Shown here piece after piece: positions 8,846 through 16,894 of a stretch of DNA of 64,000 bases. Each line of letters starts with the position of its first letter. The first letter of the stretch is position 1. The position numbers and the translations under genes are program-made. Origin of the DNA: CADEED01 sp035765415 (GTDB lineage Bacteria > Pseudomonadota > Gammaproteobacteria > Steroidobacterales > Steroidobacteraceae); NCBI GenBank assembly GCA_035765415.1, contig DASTXR010000047.1, positions 15,701 to 79,700 on the forward strand, read 5' to 3'. The notes below the pieces were generated by a model. That model had not been told where the DNA came from, made no database searches, and worked only from the letters and a program-made list of their open reading frames with translations.

Positions 8846-10930
8846 TCAACGAAATGTGTACGTGACCGTCACGCCCGCATGACGCGGATCGCCCGCCTGC
8901 ACGTAACGAGTCGGCGTGAACTCCGGCGGCTCGTTCCCGAAAAAGAATCCACGCTGGGAATAGTACCTGTCGAACAGATTCCTGACCCAAACTTCCGCGC
9001 GCCAGTGTTTCCCTGAGATACCCGCCTTCAGGTGCGTGAGCAGCCGTGACGATGCACGTTCATCGTGCGAATCGTCGAAATAGAAATCGTCGAGCCCGGC
9101 GAAGTCCACGCGCGCGAACGCCCCGCGTGCACCACGATATTCCACGCCGAGATCGTATTGGTATTGCGGCGCATGCGCCTGCTCGCGACCGCCGAGGTCA
9201 CGCTCCCCGTTCGAGTAGTCGATGTAGCGCGTTTCGAGTAGCGCGGCGCGTATATCTACCAGCAGGGGATCGATCGGCCGCCATTGCAACGTGCCTTCCA
9301 GCCCGTAGTTTTCGCCGCCGGCGGCGTTGTCGGTGTACTGCACAAAGGTGAGCGGATCGCCGGGCACCAGTTGTTCGCCGGTCGCGACCTGCTGGTCCTT
9401 GCGACGCATATAGAAGAGAGCCACGTCACCCGATAGTGAGGCGTCGGCGCTGGACGCGCGGAATCCCAGCTCCAGGTTGTGCAGCACTTCGGCATCGAAG
9501 CTGCGCCGGTCCGCCGGGACGGCATCGCCGATGTTGAACCCACCCGCCTTGTAGCCGCGCGCCAGCCTGATGTAGGTAGTGCTCGTTTCGCCTAAGGCGC
9601 GACGGAGACTCAGCGAGCCGCCGTACATGGTTTCATCAGGCGAAAATGCGGCGGCATCCGAATCCCGGTAGTCAGCGCTGCGACGCTCGGCGCGCGCACC
9701 GAAAGCAAGCGTCGTTGAAGCTCCCAGCCGCCATTCGAGCTCGCCGAAACCTGCGAGGTTGGTCGCCCGGTAGTCACTCGAGAACAACCGCTCGCCGTCG
9801 CCGTAGACGAGGTCCCGGTAGACATCGTGCTGCTGCACGTCTTCATCCGTGCGCAGGACATAGGCACCCGCGAGCCAGGCGAATCCATCGCCGCTCTCGA
9901 CCGAGGTGCGCGACACGAGGCGCAGATCGGTGCTCAGGGTCTGCCGTTCGCGATCGAAACGCTGGAAATAGTCGTACGGCGAATTCGCGCCCCAGCTGAT
10001 GTCGTTCCCCCAGTCGCCGTCGAAGGAATACACACTGCGCGACGTTCCGAAAGCCGAGCGGCTCACCACATCGAAGGACTCCGCGCCGTCGAAATCGAGA
10101 CGTACCGCGAGCGCGCGCGAAATCTGCGTGTCCTGCCCGGGCTTGTCGGAGAGCGTGGTGCGCGAGTTGTCGATGGAAAACGCGTCGTAGCCATTGTCGA
10201 GATCAGCCCACATCGCCGTCACATCCAGGCGCAGGCTCTCCAGCGGTTGCGCACGGAATTTGAAGCGAGCGTGGCTCTCCTCGTAGCCATTCGTGTCATC
10301 ACGATCGAGGTAGGAGTTGCGGCGGAACCCGTCACTCTTGTAGGTGCCGGCGACGAATCGCCACGCGGCCTCACCATCACCCACCGGGCCGCCTAACACT
10401 CCGCTCATGCCTTGCGTTCCGTGGTCGCCGAAACTGACGTTGGCGTTCAATTCGTGCTCCCGTTGCGGAGCGCGCGTGTTCACCGCGATGAGGCCGGCCA
10501 GTGCATTCGCCCCGTATGCCGTGCCCTGCGGACCGCGCAGGACTTCGATGCGCTCCACGTCGTTGAGCGTGGCGGGCATGCCGACGCCCGAGAAGTCGAT
10601 GCCGTCGATGAGAAACCCCACCGAAGGATTCGGCGCGCCCTGCCACTGCGACAGCTCACCGATGCCGCGCAACTGGAAGAAGCGCGGACGCGAGGTGCCC
10701 GCGGACCAGTTGAGATTGGGCACGAGGCTCAGCACGTCCTGGAAGTGCTGCACGCCCGCCGCCGCCAGTGTCCCTGACTCGAGCACCGTGGCGCTGGCCG
10801 CGAGATTGCGCAACGCCCGATCGCGCAGCTCCGCCGTGACGACGACTTCGTCGAGCGAGTCCCCGGCGGCGGCCGTGAATGTGACAAACAAGAATGGAAT
10901 CGCGCACGTGGCGCGTAATGAAGAGTGCAT
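8846..10930 (-). CDS. TonB-dependent outer-membrane receptor, probable thiamine uptake
   Basis: 694-residue outer-membrane beta-barrel receptor. A signal peptide covers about residues 1-22. A TonB box (DEVVVTAE) follows at about 25-32, then a plug domain with FQLRGIGE and VERIEVLRGPQGTAYGANA, and a barrel rich in aromatic-ended strands. The start is the ATG at 10930, only 3 bases after the closing helix of a TPP riboswitch that contains its GGAGGG ribosome site; a longer frame upstream would read through the riboswitch and is rejected. First gene of the thiamine operon, so it most likely imports thiamine or a precursor across the outer membrane. Substrate inferred from regulation. Confidence 0.9.
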   Translation of the reverse strand: MHSSLRATCAIPFLFVTFTAAAGDSLDEVVVTAELRDRALRNLAASATVLESGTLAAAGVQHFQDVLSLVPNLNWSAGTSRPRFFQLRGIGELSQWQGAPNPSVGFLIDGIDFSGVGMPATLNDVERIEVLRGPQGTAYGANALAGLIAVNTRAPQREHELNANVSFGDHGTQGMSGVLGGPVGDGEAAWRFVAGTYKSDGFRRNSYLDRDDTNGYEESHARFKFRAQPLESLRLDVTAMWADLDNGYDAFSIDNSRTTLSDKPGQDTQISRALAVRLDFDGAESFDVVSRSAFGTSRSVYSFDGDWGNDISWGANSPYDYFQRFDRERQTLSTDLRLVSRTSVESGDGFAWLAGAYVLRTDEDVQQHDVYRDLVYGDGERLFSSDYRATNLAGFGELEWRLGASTTLAFGARAERRSADYRDSDAAAFSPDETMYGGSLSLRRALGETSTTYIRLARGYKAGGFNIGDAVPADRRSFDAEVLHNLELGFRASSADASLSGDVALFYMRRKDQQVATGEQLVPGDPLTFVQYTDNAAGGENYGLEGTLQWRPIDPLLVDIRAALLETRYIDYSNGERDLGGREQAHAPQYQYDLGVEYRGARGAFARVDFAGLDDFYFDDSHDERASSRLLTHLKAGISGKHWRAEVWVRNLFDRYYSQRGFFFGNEPPEFTPTRYVQAGDPRHAGVTVTYTFR

Positions 10931-10932
10931 CC

Positions 10933-11038
10933 CTATCCCTCCGCCGGTACTAGCCGGATCAGGTTCTACGGGTTCGCGGCCCATCCGCGTCTCAGGCCGG
11001 TGCAATGCGCACTGGCCACCCCGAGGCGAGGCGGATAG
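10933..11038 (-). promoter_or_regulatory. TPP riboswitch (THI element) controlling the thiamine-uptake operon
   Basis: On the minus strand the conserved core is complete. It contains CTCGGGGTGGCC, then CTGAGA, then AACCCGTAGAACCTGATC, and finally CCGGCTAGTACCGGCGGAGGGA. An extended P1 helix forms between CTATCC (11038-11033) and GGATAG (10938-10933). The Shine-Dalgarno GGAGGG (10942-10937) of the TonB-receptor gene lies at the P1 3' strand and the ATG is 3 bases beyond. Ligand binding would therefore be expected to close P1 and block translation initiation; no separate terminator is seen. Core recognised from established THI-box consensus. Confidence 0.96.
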
Positions 11039-11092
11039 TAACGGAATTTGCAGCTTGAGTGACGCGGGTTTGCGGGTAGAATTCGCGCCCCG

Positions 11093-12019
11093 ATGAGCCG
11101 ACGCATCCGCATTTTCCAGGTCGACGCCTTCACCACGGATCGCTTCACCGGCAATCCCGCGGGTGTGGTGCTGGACGCCGATTCGCTCACCGACGCGGAA
11201 ATGCTCGCCATCGCGCGCGAACTCAACAATGCGGACACCGCATTCGTGCTCAAACCCGATTCCGCGGACCACGACCTGCGCGTACGTTTCTTCACGCCGC
11301 GCACTGAAGCCAGCTTCGTCGGCCACGCCACCGTCGCCACGCATTTCGTGTTGTCCCGCGAGGGTGCGCCGCCGTTGCACGCGCTCGGGGCCGGCGGCCG
11401 CGTGCGCCAGCGCCAGAAGTCGGGGCTGGTCGACGTCGAAGTGCGCGGGTCCGGCAATGCACGGCGCATCGCAGTGCGTCAACCGGCGCCGCCGCTCGGC
11501 CGCCAGCTCAACGATCGCGAACGCCTCGCGGTGCTCGACGCGCTGGCTCTATCCACCGGCGACATCGACACGCGTTGCCCGCTGCGCATCGTCGGCGGCG
11601 CGGGCACCCGGCTCATCATCGGAGTGCGCAGCACCGAGCAGCTCAAGCAGCTCAAGCCCGACTACTCGCGCCTCACTACCCTCTCGGCCCAGCTGGGCGC
11701 GGCCGGCTTCTTCGTCTTCACGCTGTCGCACGCGCTCGCCGGCTGCCTCACCGAATCGCGCATGTTCTGCCCGGCGCTCGGCATCCCCGAAGATCCGGTC
11801 AGCGGCAATGCCCACGGATTGTTAGGCGCCTATCTCGCCGAGCAGGGCCTGCTGCCGCACTCGGGCCCCACCGCGCAGTTCACCGGCGCCCAGGGCCATC
11901 ATGTGCACCGCGCCGGGCGCGTCGACGTCGAGCTCGAATTCAGCGAAGCCAGGCTCGACGGCGTGTGGATCGTGGGACAGGCAGTCCAGATCTTCGAGAC
12001 GGAGATGACTTTCGGCTGA
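11093..12019 (+). CDS. PhzF-family epimerase/isomerase
   Basis: 308-residue member of the PhzF/YddE family (diaminopimelate-epimerase fold), named for a phenazine isomerase but mostly of unknown substrate. The N-terminal signature FQVDAFT...FTGNPAGVV is clear, and EDPVSGNAHG near residue 230 matches the family's second-domain motif. At the position where PhzF has its catalytic glutamate (SETxF) this protein reads ADTAF, giving Asp48. No phenazine genes are nearby. It diverges from the thiamine operon, starting 55 bases from the riboswitch, and converges with the next gene with a 3-base gap. Confidence 0.88.
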   Translation: MSRRIRIFQVDAFTTDRFTGNPAGVVLDADSLTDAEMLAIARELNNADTAFVLKPDSADHDLRVRFFTPRTEASFVGHATVATHFVLSREGAPPLHALGAGGRVRQRQKSGLVDVEVRGSGNARRIAVRQPAPPLGRQLNDRERLAVLDALALSTGDIDTRCPLRIVGGAGTRLIIGVRSTEQLKQLKPDYSRLTTLSAQLGAAGFFVFTLSHALAGCLTESRMFCPALGIPEDPVSGNAHGLLGAYLAEQGLLPHSGPTAQFTGAQGHHVHRAGRVDVELEFSEARLDGVWIVGQAVQIFETEMTFG

Positions 12020-12022
12020 CGG

Positions 12023-13003
12023 TCAGTGAGGCGCGTATTTTTTCGGGTCCACGCCCTCATCCACGGACCTGGGGCTCCAGCCACTCGATCCGCGGATGAT
12101 GCTGTTGGGGATCAACGCTTCGTCCCAACCATCCGCCTCGTCCGGATCGTCACCGGCGCGCAGGATGACGAGTCGCAACGACGGCACCACCCATAACCTC
12201 TGAGTTCCATCGGCGAGCCAGGCCACATCCGCTGCGAACGCACCGCCGACGTTCATCCCCAGCCCCAACGTTGAATGGTTGTGCGTCGGCTTCTGCATGA
12301 GCGCGACGAACCGCGGTGGAGCGAACTGGTTTCCCTCGAACACACCGTCATTGGCGAGCAGGTCGCCTATGCGCATCCAGTCTGCGATCCTGGCGTACAC
12401 CCCGGACCCCTCGCGCTGCACGGAAAACCCGCCAGCGCCCATCGGCTTCCACAGCCGTTCACTGACCAGGGTGTCGAAAGATTGCCGGGTCACTTTCTCG
12501 AGGATCCGCAACAGGACTTCCTCGGAGCCAGGCGAGGAATTCTCGACGCGCTGGCCGAGATGGTTCCGCAGCGTTCCCTTGCCGGCCGGCGTATCGGTGT
12601 ACTCGGGAAGATAGTCGGACGCCGGCTCATCGAGACTCACGATCAGGCGATCATTCATCGCCGATCCCACCAGCAGGGGAATCAGCACGCGGCCGAACTG
12701 GCTCGCCGACATCTGCGTGTCGCGCGTGGTATCGCCCCAGTACTTCTCGAAGACGATATGGCCGCCGCGACCAACGACCAGCGCGGAGCTGTTGCGTTTG
12801 CCGGCGTAGTCCACGGCCTCCTGGATCGCGATTTCGCTGATGCCCGCCTCGGCAGGCGTTACTTTGGGCTGCGGCGGGCCCGGCACGAGCGACACGACGA
12901 TGCGTTCCGATGCCGCATCCGGGGATCGAAAAACCGCGAATGCGACCGCCACGGCCGCCACCACGCCGACCAGCACGATGGCCAACCACCCCGGTTTCTT
13001 CAT
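12023..13003 (-). CDS. Secreted/anchored serine-hydrolase-like protein, probably inactive (beta-lactamase fold)
   Basis: 326 residues with an N-terminal membrane anchor or signal (about 6-26) and a class C beta-lactamase/6-aminohexanoate-dimer-hydrolase fold, recognised from ALVVGRGGHIVFEKYWG and the pattern leading to LLVGSAMNDRLIVSLDEP. The SxxK catalytic motif is degenerate: SASQ at residues 99-102 keeps serine but replaces lysine with glutamine. The usual Y-x-N/S motif appears as ENSSPGS near 154-160, lacking a clear tyrosine. It may be a binding protein rather than an enzyme. Its ATG overlaps the stop of the ModF-like gene by 4 bases. Confidence 0.7.
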   Translation of the reverse strand: MKKPGWLAIVLVGVVAAVAVAFAVFRSPDAASERIVVSLVPGPPQPKVTPAEAGISEIAIQEAVDYAGKRNSSALVVGRGGHIVFEKYWGDTTRDTQMSASQFGRVLIPLLVGSAMNDRLIVSLDEPASDYLPEYTDTPAGKGTLRNHLGQRVENSSPGSEEVLLRILEKVTRQSFDTLVSERLWKPMGAGGFSVQREGSGVYARIADWMRIGDLLANDGVFEGNQFAPPRFVALMQKPTHNHSTLGLGMNVGGAFAADVAWLADGTQRLWVVPSLRLVILRAGDDPDEADGWDEALIPNSIIRGSSGWSPRSVDEGVDPKKYAPH

Positions 13004-14496
13004 GCTTCACCCAGTTCGCGGCTGGCGACTGTACGCCCCGCTTTCAATTCCAGAACATGTGTCGTGTGCGCCGGCCACTCTTCGCGATGATGCGTGGCGA
13101 TCACGCAGCTTCCCCCTTCGGCCAGCCATTCATTGAGTCGCTGCGTCAGGTCTGCGCGCGTGGCCCGGTCGAGGCCGGCGAACGGCTCGTCGAGCAGCGC
13201 CAGCCTGGGCTCACGCGCCCAGGCGCGCGCGAACAAGATGCGCCGCGCCTGGCCATACGACATTTCCGCCAGCGTTCGGCCGCGCAGCGCATACATCCCG
13301 AAGCGCCGCAGTGCTCGCTCGGCATGTTTGCGATCGCCCGCGGTAATTGCGTCATTGAGGCCGATGCTGGCGTAACGCCCCGAGGCCACCACTTCCATCA
13401 CCGGCATCCTGGGCGCGTGCCAGGTTTGCAGGTGCGGCGCCACGTACGCAGTGCGCAGCTTGAACTTCTCGAGCGCCACGCCCGGCACGATGCCCGCGCG
13501 CACGATGCTCCCGCCCGACGCCACCGCATGATCCCCGTAGATAGTCCGCAGCAGCGTGGACTTGCCCGAGCCGTTCGGCCCATGCACCACCCAACAGTCT
13601 CCGGCCCGTACATCGATGTTGATGTCGGCGAGGATGTGCGCCTCGTCCACGTGAACGTCGGCATGGCGCATCGCGACCAGGGACCTGCGGCTGCGCGACC
13701 GCGCGCGCGCCTGCGTCCTGCGGGACAGAAACGCCCGCGTGTCCTGCTGCAACAGCGCGCGGGCCTTTACGGCGCGCATCGGGCCGCTGCGCTTCACGGT
13801 GCCCTGCTCCAGTTCGAGCAGGTGCGTCATCGAATCGGGCACATCATGGAGACGATGCGTGGCGAACACCCATGGCATGGACGAACGCGTCGTGTGGTTC
13901 AGCCAATGAAGGAACTGCGCGTGATTGCTGGCATCGAGGCCGTTGGCCACTTCATCGAGCAGCAGCAGTTTTGGCCGGCTGGCAAGTGCGCGTGCGATGA
14001 GCACGAGCCGCCGCTCGCCATAAGAGAGCGTGAGGAACCGGCGTTCCGCCAGCGCGCTGATTCCCAACCGTCGCAATAATGAGCCGACGTGCCGGGCTTC
14101 GACGGGCGTCAGCTCACGCATCGGGATGTCGGTGCGCTGCACACCAGTGCCCACCACTTCGCGCACGCGGAAATTCCACTCGTAGTGCTCGTAGCGGTCC
14201 TGGCGTTCCGCGCCGACGTAGGCAATTTCTTCGCTGACGCCGGCGGGCATGTCGAAGTTTTCACCGCGCCATCGATAGCGCCGCAGCTCGTGGCCCGTGG
14301 GCTTGGGCCACACGCTGCCCGCGAGAAGCTTCAACAACTGGGTTTTGCCTGCGCCGTTTCCACCCACGAGCAACCAGCGCTGCCCGGGCTGGATGCGCCA
14401 GTTCACATCGCGCAGCACTGCGCGTTCGCCGCGATCGAGGTCGATGCGCCGGAGCGTGAGTGAGAGAGATGAATGTGCTGCGCGCGCGCTCGACAT
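13000..14496 (-). CDS. Double ABC ATPase of the ModF/PhrA type
   Basis: 498-residue soluble protein with two tandem ABC ATPase domains. Domain 1 (about 10-250) has GGNGAGKT, signature LSYGER and Walker B LLLLDE. Domain 2 (about 265-490) has GPNGSGKST, signature MSYGQAR and LALLDEP. No membrane part and no permease neighbour, as in E. coli ModF, which is linked to molybdenum regulation or repair-like functions. Whether this protein has a molybdenum role is unknown, though Mo enzymes and cofactor genes lie elsewhere in the window. It is followed by, and overlaps, the serine-hydrolase-like gene. Confidence 0.82.
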   Translation of the reverse strand: MSSARAAHSSLSLTLRRIDLDRGERAVLRDVNWRIQPGQRWLLVGGNGAGKTQLLKLLAGSVWPKPTGHELRRYRWRGENFDMPAGVSEEIAYVGAERQDRYEHYEWNFRVREVVGTGVQRTDIPMRELTPVEARHVGSLLRRLGISALAERRFLTLSYGERRLVLIARALASRPKLLLLDEVANGLDASNHAQFLHWLNHTTRSSMPWVFATHRLHDVPDSMTHLLELEQGTVKRSGPMRAVKARALLQQDTRAFLSRRTQARARSRSRRSLVAMRHADVHVDEAHILADINIDVRAGDCWVVHGPNGSGKSTLLRTIYGDHAVASGGSIVRAGIVPGVALEKFKLRTAYVAPHLQTWHAPRMPVMEVVASGRYASIGLNDAITAGDRKHAERALRRFGMYALRGRTLAEMSYGQARRILFARAWAREPRLALLDEPFAGLDRATRADLTQRLNEWLAEGGSCVIATHHREEWPAHTTHVLELKAGRTVASRELGEA

Positions 14497-14542
14497 GCCG
14501 GCGCGGGAGCTTACCGGCGAAACCCCGGCGGCGCGAGGCGCT

Positions 14543-15406
14543 TCAGGAAACGTTCAACGAGGCAGGCTGGTCGCCGGGCAGGCGTGCGTCGGGTTCGTAG
14601 GCCGGCGCGTCGGCATGTGCGAACAGCGCTTCGAAGTCGGCGGCCAGCACGCTGTCGAACAACTGCTCGATGTCATCCAGCACGAAATAGGTCTTCTGGT
14701 ACGAATCGATGAGGTAGTTGGTACGCAGCACGCGCGGCAGATCGAAGGCGATTCGCTGCGGGCCGGTGCCACGCGTGGCATAAATCGTTTCGCCACTCGA
14801 CGACAGGATGCCCGCGCCGTATGCCCGAAGCCCGCGCGAGGTGCGCACCAGCCCGAATTCCACCGTGTACCAGTAGAGCCTCGCCAGCATTTTGAGCGCG
14901 GCCGGGGTACGCGCGTGCGCGCCAATGGCGCCATAGGCCTGGATGAAATTCGCGAACACGGTGTGCGCGAGCATGGGCACGTGGCCGAAGAAATCGTGGA
15001 AGAGATCGGGCTCGACGAGGTAATCGAGCTCATCGCGACGGCGCATCCACACCGTCACGGGAAAGCGTCGCTCGGCGAGGTGCGCGAAGAAATCCGCCTC
15101 TGGAATGAGCCCCGGCACGCCGATCACTTCGAAACCGGTCAGGCGTTTCAGCCGCTCGCTTGCTTCCTCCAGCACCGGGATGCGCTGCGCGTCGGCGCCT
15201 AACAACCGCAGGCCTGCCACGAACTCCGGCGCGGCGTGTTCGCCCATGAGACCGAGCTGCCGACAATAAAGCGTGCGCCAGATGGCCTGTTCGTCGGCGG
15301 TGTAGTCGTCGTACTTCTGGGGGACCCGGAAGTCGGGAGCGGCGTGGGAGTAGTTGCCGCGCAGTTTGACGGGCGCCTGGGAAGGAGCAGCGGGTAATCG
15401 GGCCAT
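14543..15406 (-). CDS. phhA: Phenylalanine-4-hydroxylase
   Basis: Pterin- and iron-dependent aromatic amino acid hydroxylase converting phenylalanine to tyrosine, 287 residues as in bacterial PhhA. The iron ligands are visible as HDFFGH (H137, H142) and E183 in YWYTVEFGLV; substrate and pterin pocket sequences VPGLIPEADFF and RTSRGLRAYGAGILSS are intact. There is no phhB (pterin dehydratase) beside it. It is divergent from an Lrp-type regulator 114 bases away, which is the likely controller by analogy with other phhA loci. Confidence 0.96.
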   Translation of the reverse strand: MARLPAAPSQAPVKLRGNYSHAAPDFRVPQKYDDYTADEQAIWRTLYCRQLGLMGEHAAPEFVAGLRLLGADAQRIPVLEEASERLKRLTGFEVIGVPGLIPEADFFAHLAERRFPVTVWMRRRDELDYLVEPDLFHDFFGHVPMLAHTVFANFIQAYGAIGAHARTPAALKMLARLYWYTVEFGLVRTSRGLRAYGAGILSSSGETIYATRGTGPQRIAFDLPRVLRTNYLIDSYQKTYFVLDDIEQLFDSVLAADFEALFAHADAPAYEPDARLPGDQPASLNVS

Positions 15407-15434
15407 GCCGCATCTTGCTCTGCCGTGTTTGCAG

Positions 15435-15466
15435 AAAAATGGCTATTTTTGTCAGGATCAACCTGA
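15435..15466. promoter_or_regulatory. Candidate operator palindromes between phhA and the Lrp-type regulator
   Basis: The 114-base divergent intergenic region is AT-richer than its surroundings. It carries two inverted repeats: AAAAAT-ggct-ATTTTT at 15435-15450 and TCAGG-atcaa-CCTGA at 15452-15466. Lrp/AsnC proteins bind degenerate palindromes of about 15 bp, so these are reasonable sites for the neighbouring regulator. The palindromes are seen; binding is inference. Confidence 0.4.
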
Positions 15467-15520
15467 ATATTTGGCGCTAATCTCTACAAATGAGAAAGAT
15501 TGTGGTCAAATCCACCAATT

Positions 15521-15997
15521 ATGAAGCTCGACAAGACAGATAGACGAATCCTGGATGTCTTGCAGCGGGACGGGCGGATCAGCGTCACCGACCTCGCGGA
15601 GCGCGTAGGCCTCTCGGCCACGCCGTGCGCGCGGCGCATGAGGCAGCTCGAAGAGTCAGGGCTCATCCAGGGATATGCAGCCATCGTCGACCCCAAGCGC
15701 GCGGGGCAGACGATCCAGGCCATCGTGCAGATCAAGCTGGAGCAGCACTCCGATGAGATCGTGGAGCGCTTCCGGCGCACGCTGATCGACCGGCCCGAAG
15801 TGCTCGCCTGTTACACCATGACCGGCGAAATGGACTTCCTGTTGCACGTGATCGTGCGCGACATCGACGCGTTATCCGACTTCACCATGCGGCGCTTGTT
15901 GCGCGTCTCCGGCGTTCGCGACGTCACTTCGTCCATCGTGCTCGAAACCGTGAAGCGCTCGCCGGTCATTCCGCTGGAAGAGCTGGCGCCGGAGTGA
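15521..15997 (+). CDS. Lrp/AsnC-family transcriptional regulator
   Basis: 158-residue regulator with an N-terminal winged helix-turn-helix (residues 1-55: KLDKTDRRILDVLQ, then SVTDLAERVGLSATPCARRMRQLEESGLI) and a C-terminal RAM ligand-binding domain (about 65-145). An in-frame TTG at 15500 would add seven residues, but the ATG at 15521 gives the conserved MKLDKTDRRIL start. It is divergent from phhA, so control of aromatic amino acid catabolism is the simplest hypothesis. Ends 126 bases before the convergent sigma factor gene. Confidence 0.92.
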   Translation: MKLDKTDRRILDVLQRDGRISVTDLAERVGLSATPCARRMRQLEESGLIQGYAAIVDPKRAGQTIQAIVQIKLEQHSDEIVERFRRTLIDRPEVLACYTMTGEMDFLLHVIVRDIDALSDFTMRRLLRVSGVRDVTSSIVLETVKRSPVIPLEELAPE

Positions 15998-16123
15998 CCG
16001 CTGCCCGGCAACACGGGCTGGTCGGAGATGAAGCCCGACATGTGCGCAGGATGCAGCCCGCCGGGCCGGGGCAAGTGCGTACTGCGGCCATTGAGGCTGC
16101 GCATTCCCACGCGTAGTTAGGAC

Positions 16124-16828
16124 CTAACCCGCAAGGCGCGCCAGCACGTGAGCCACCACCCGGTCGCAACGCTCGGCGCCGAAGTCGAAGATCTCCGAGC
16201 TCTCGCCCTGCAGGCGGCGCGACAGCTCGACACGCAGCAACCGCTGTGCCCGGAACAGCCGCGTGCGCACGGTGGTGGCGTTCACGCCGAGGCAGTAGGC
16301 AGTCTCGCGAACGTCCATGCCTTCGACGGCGCGCAGCATGAATACCGTGCGGAAATTCTCCGGCAGGGTATCGATGGCATGTTCCAGCAGAGCGCGCGCG
16401 TGCGTGGCTTCCAGGAATTGATCGGCGGATCGCGCCTCGCTCGCGGCGGCTTCCTCCGCCACCACGGCGTCGTCTCCGGCTTCGTCGAACGACACTGTGT
16501 CGTCGTGAATGCGTCGGCGCATCATGAGTGCCTCGTTGAATGCCACCCGCGTGATCCACGCGCCGAACTTTCCGCTGGGCTGGTAAGTGTCGAGCTTGGT
16601 GAAAACGCGAAGGTAGGTTTCCTGCACCGCGTCCTGAGCTGCATCGCCATCGCGAAGCACACTGCGCGTGACACGGAATAGTCGCCGATTGTGTCGGCGC
16701 ATCAGCGCCTCGAACGCCACGCGATTGTTTTCGCGTGCCAGCGCGACGAGCCCGTCATCTGACAGATCGCCGTAACTACGCCAACCGGCTGGTTGCTGGA
16801 AAGGGCCCGATTCGAGAGAGGCGTTCAT
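16124..16828 (-). CDS. ECF-type RNA polymerase sigma factor
   Basis: 234-residue sigma-70 family protein with region 2 (residues ~28-95: FEALMRRHNRRLFRVTRSVL...DAAQDAVQETYLRVF) and region 4 (~145-200: LPENFRTVFMLRAVEGMDVRE). A spacer rich in Ala and Glu separates them, and about 25 extra residues follow region 4. The ATG at 16828 is chosen because upstream codons lack family similarity. No anti-sigma gene adjoins it. It is divergent, with a 66-base gap, from a membrane-anchored reductase. Its TAG stop lies inside a 13-base palindrome, GTTAGG-a-CCTAAC (16117-16129). Confidence 0.92.
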   Translation of the reverse strand: MNASLESGPFQQPAGWRSYGDLSDDGLVALARENNRVAFEALMRRHNRRLFRVTRSVLRDGDAAQDAVQETYLRVFTKLDTYQPSGKFGAWITRVAFNEALMMRRRIHDDTVSFDEAGDDAVVAEEAAASEARSADQFLEATHARALLEHAIDTLPENFRTVFMLRAVEGMDVRETAYCLGVNATTVRTRLFRAQRLLRVELSRRLQGESSEIFDFGAERCDRVVAHVLARLAG

Positions 16829-16894
16829 AGGGTGACAATGCTCCTGTCCTTGGATTTGTTCCCGGCCGCGCGAGATCGGTATATACGGGAGCCC

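Noticed and set aside
10931..11482. 184-residue N-terminal extension of the thiamine TonB receptor
   Set aside because: It would translate the TPP riboswitch and part of the opposite gene; the ATG at 10930 gives a normal signal peptide.
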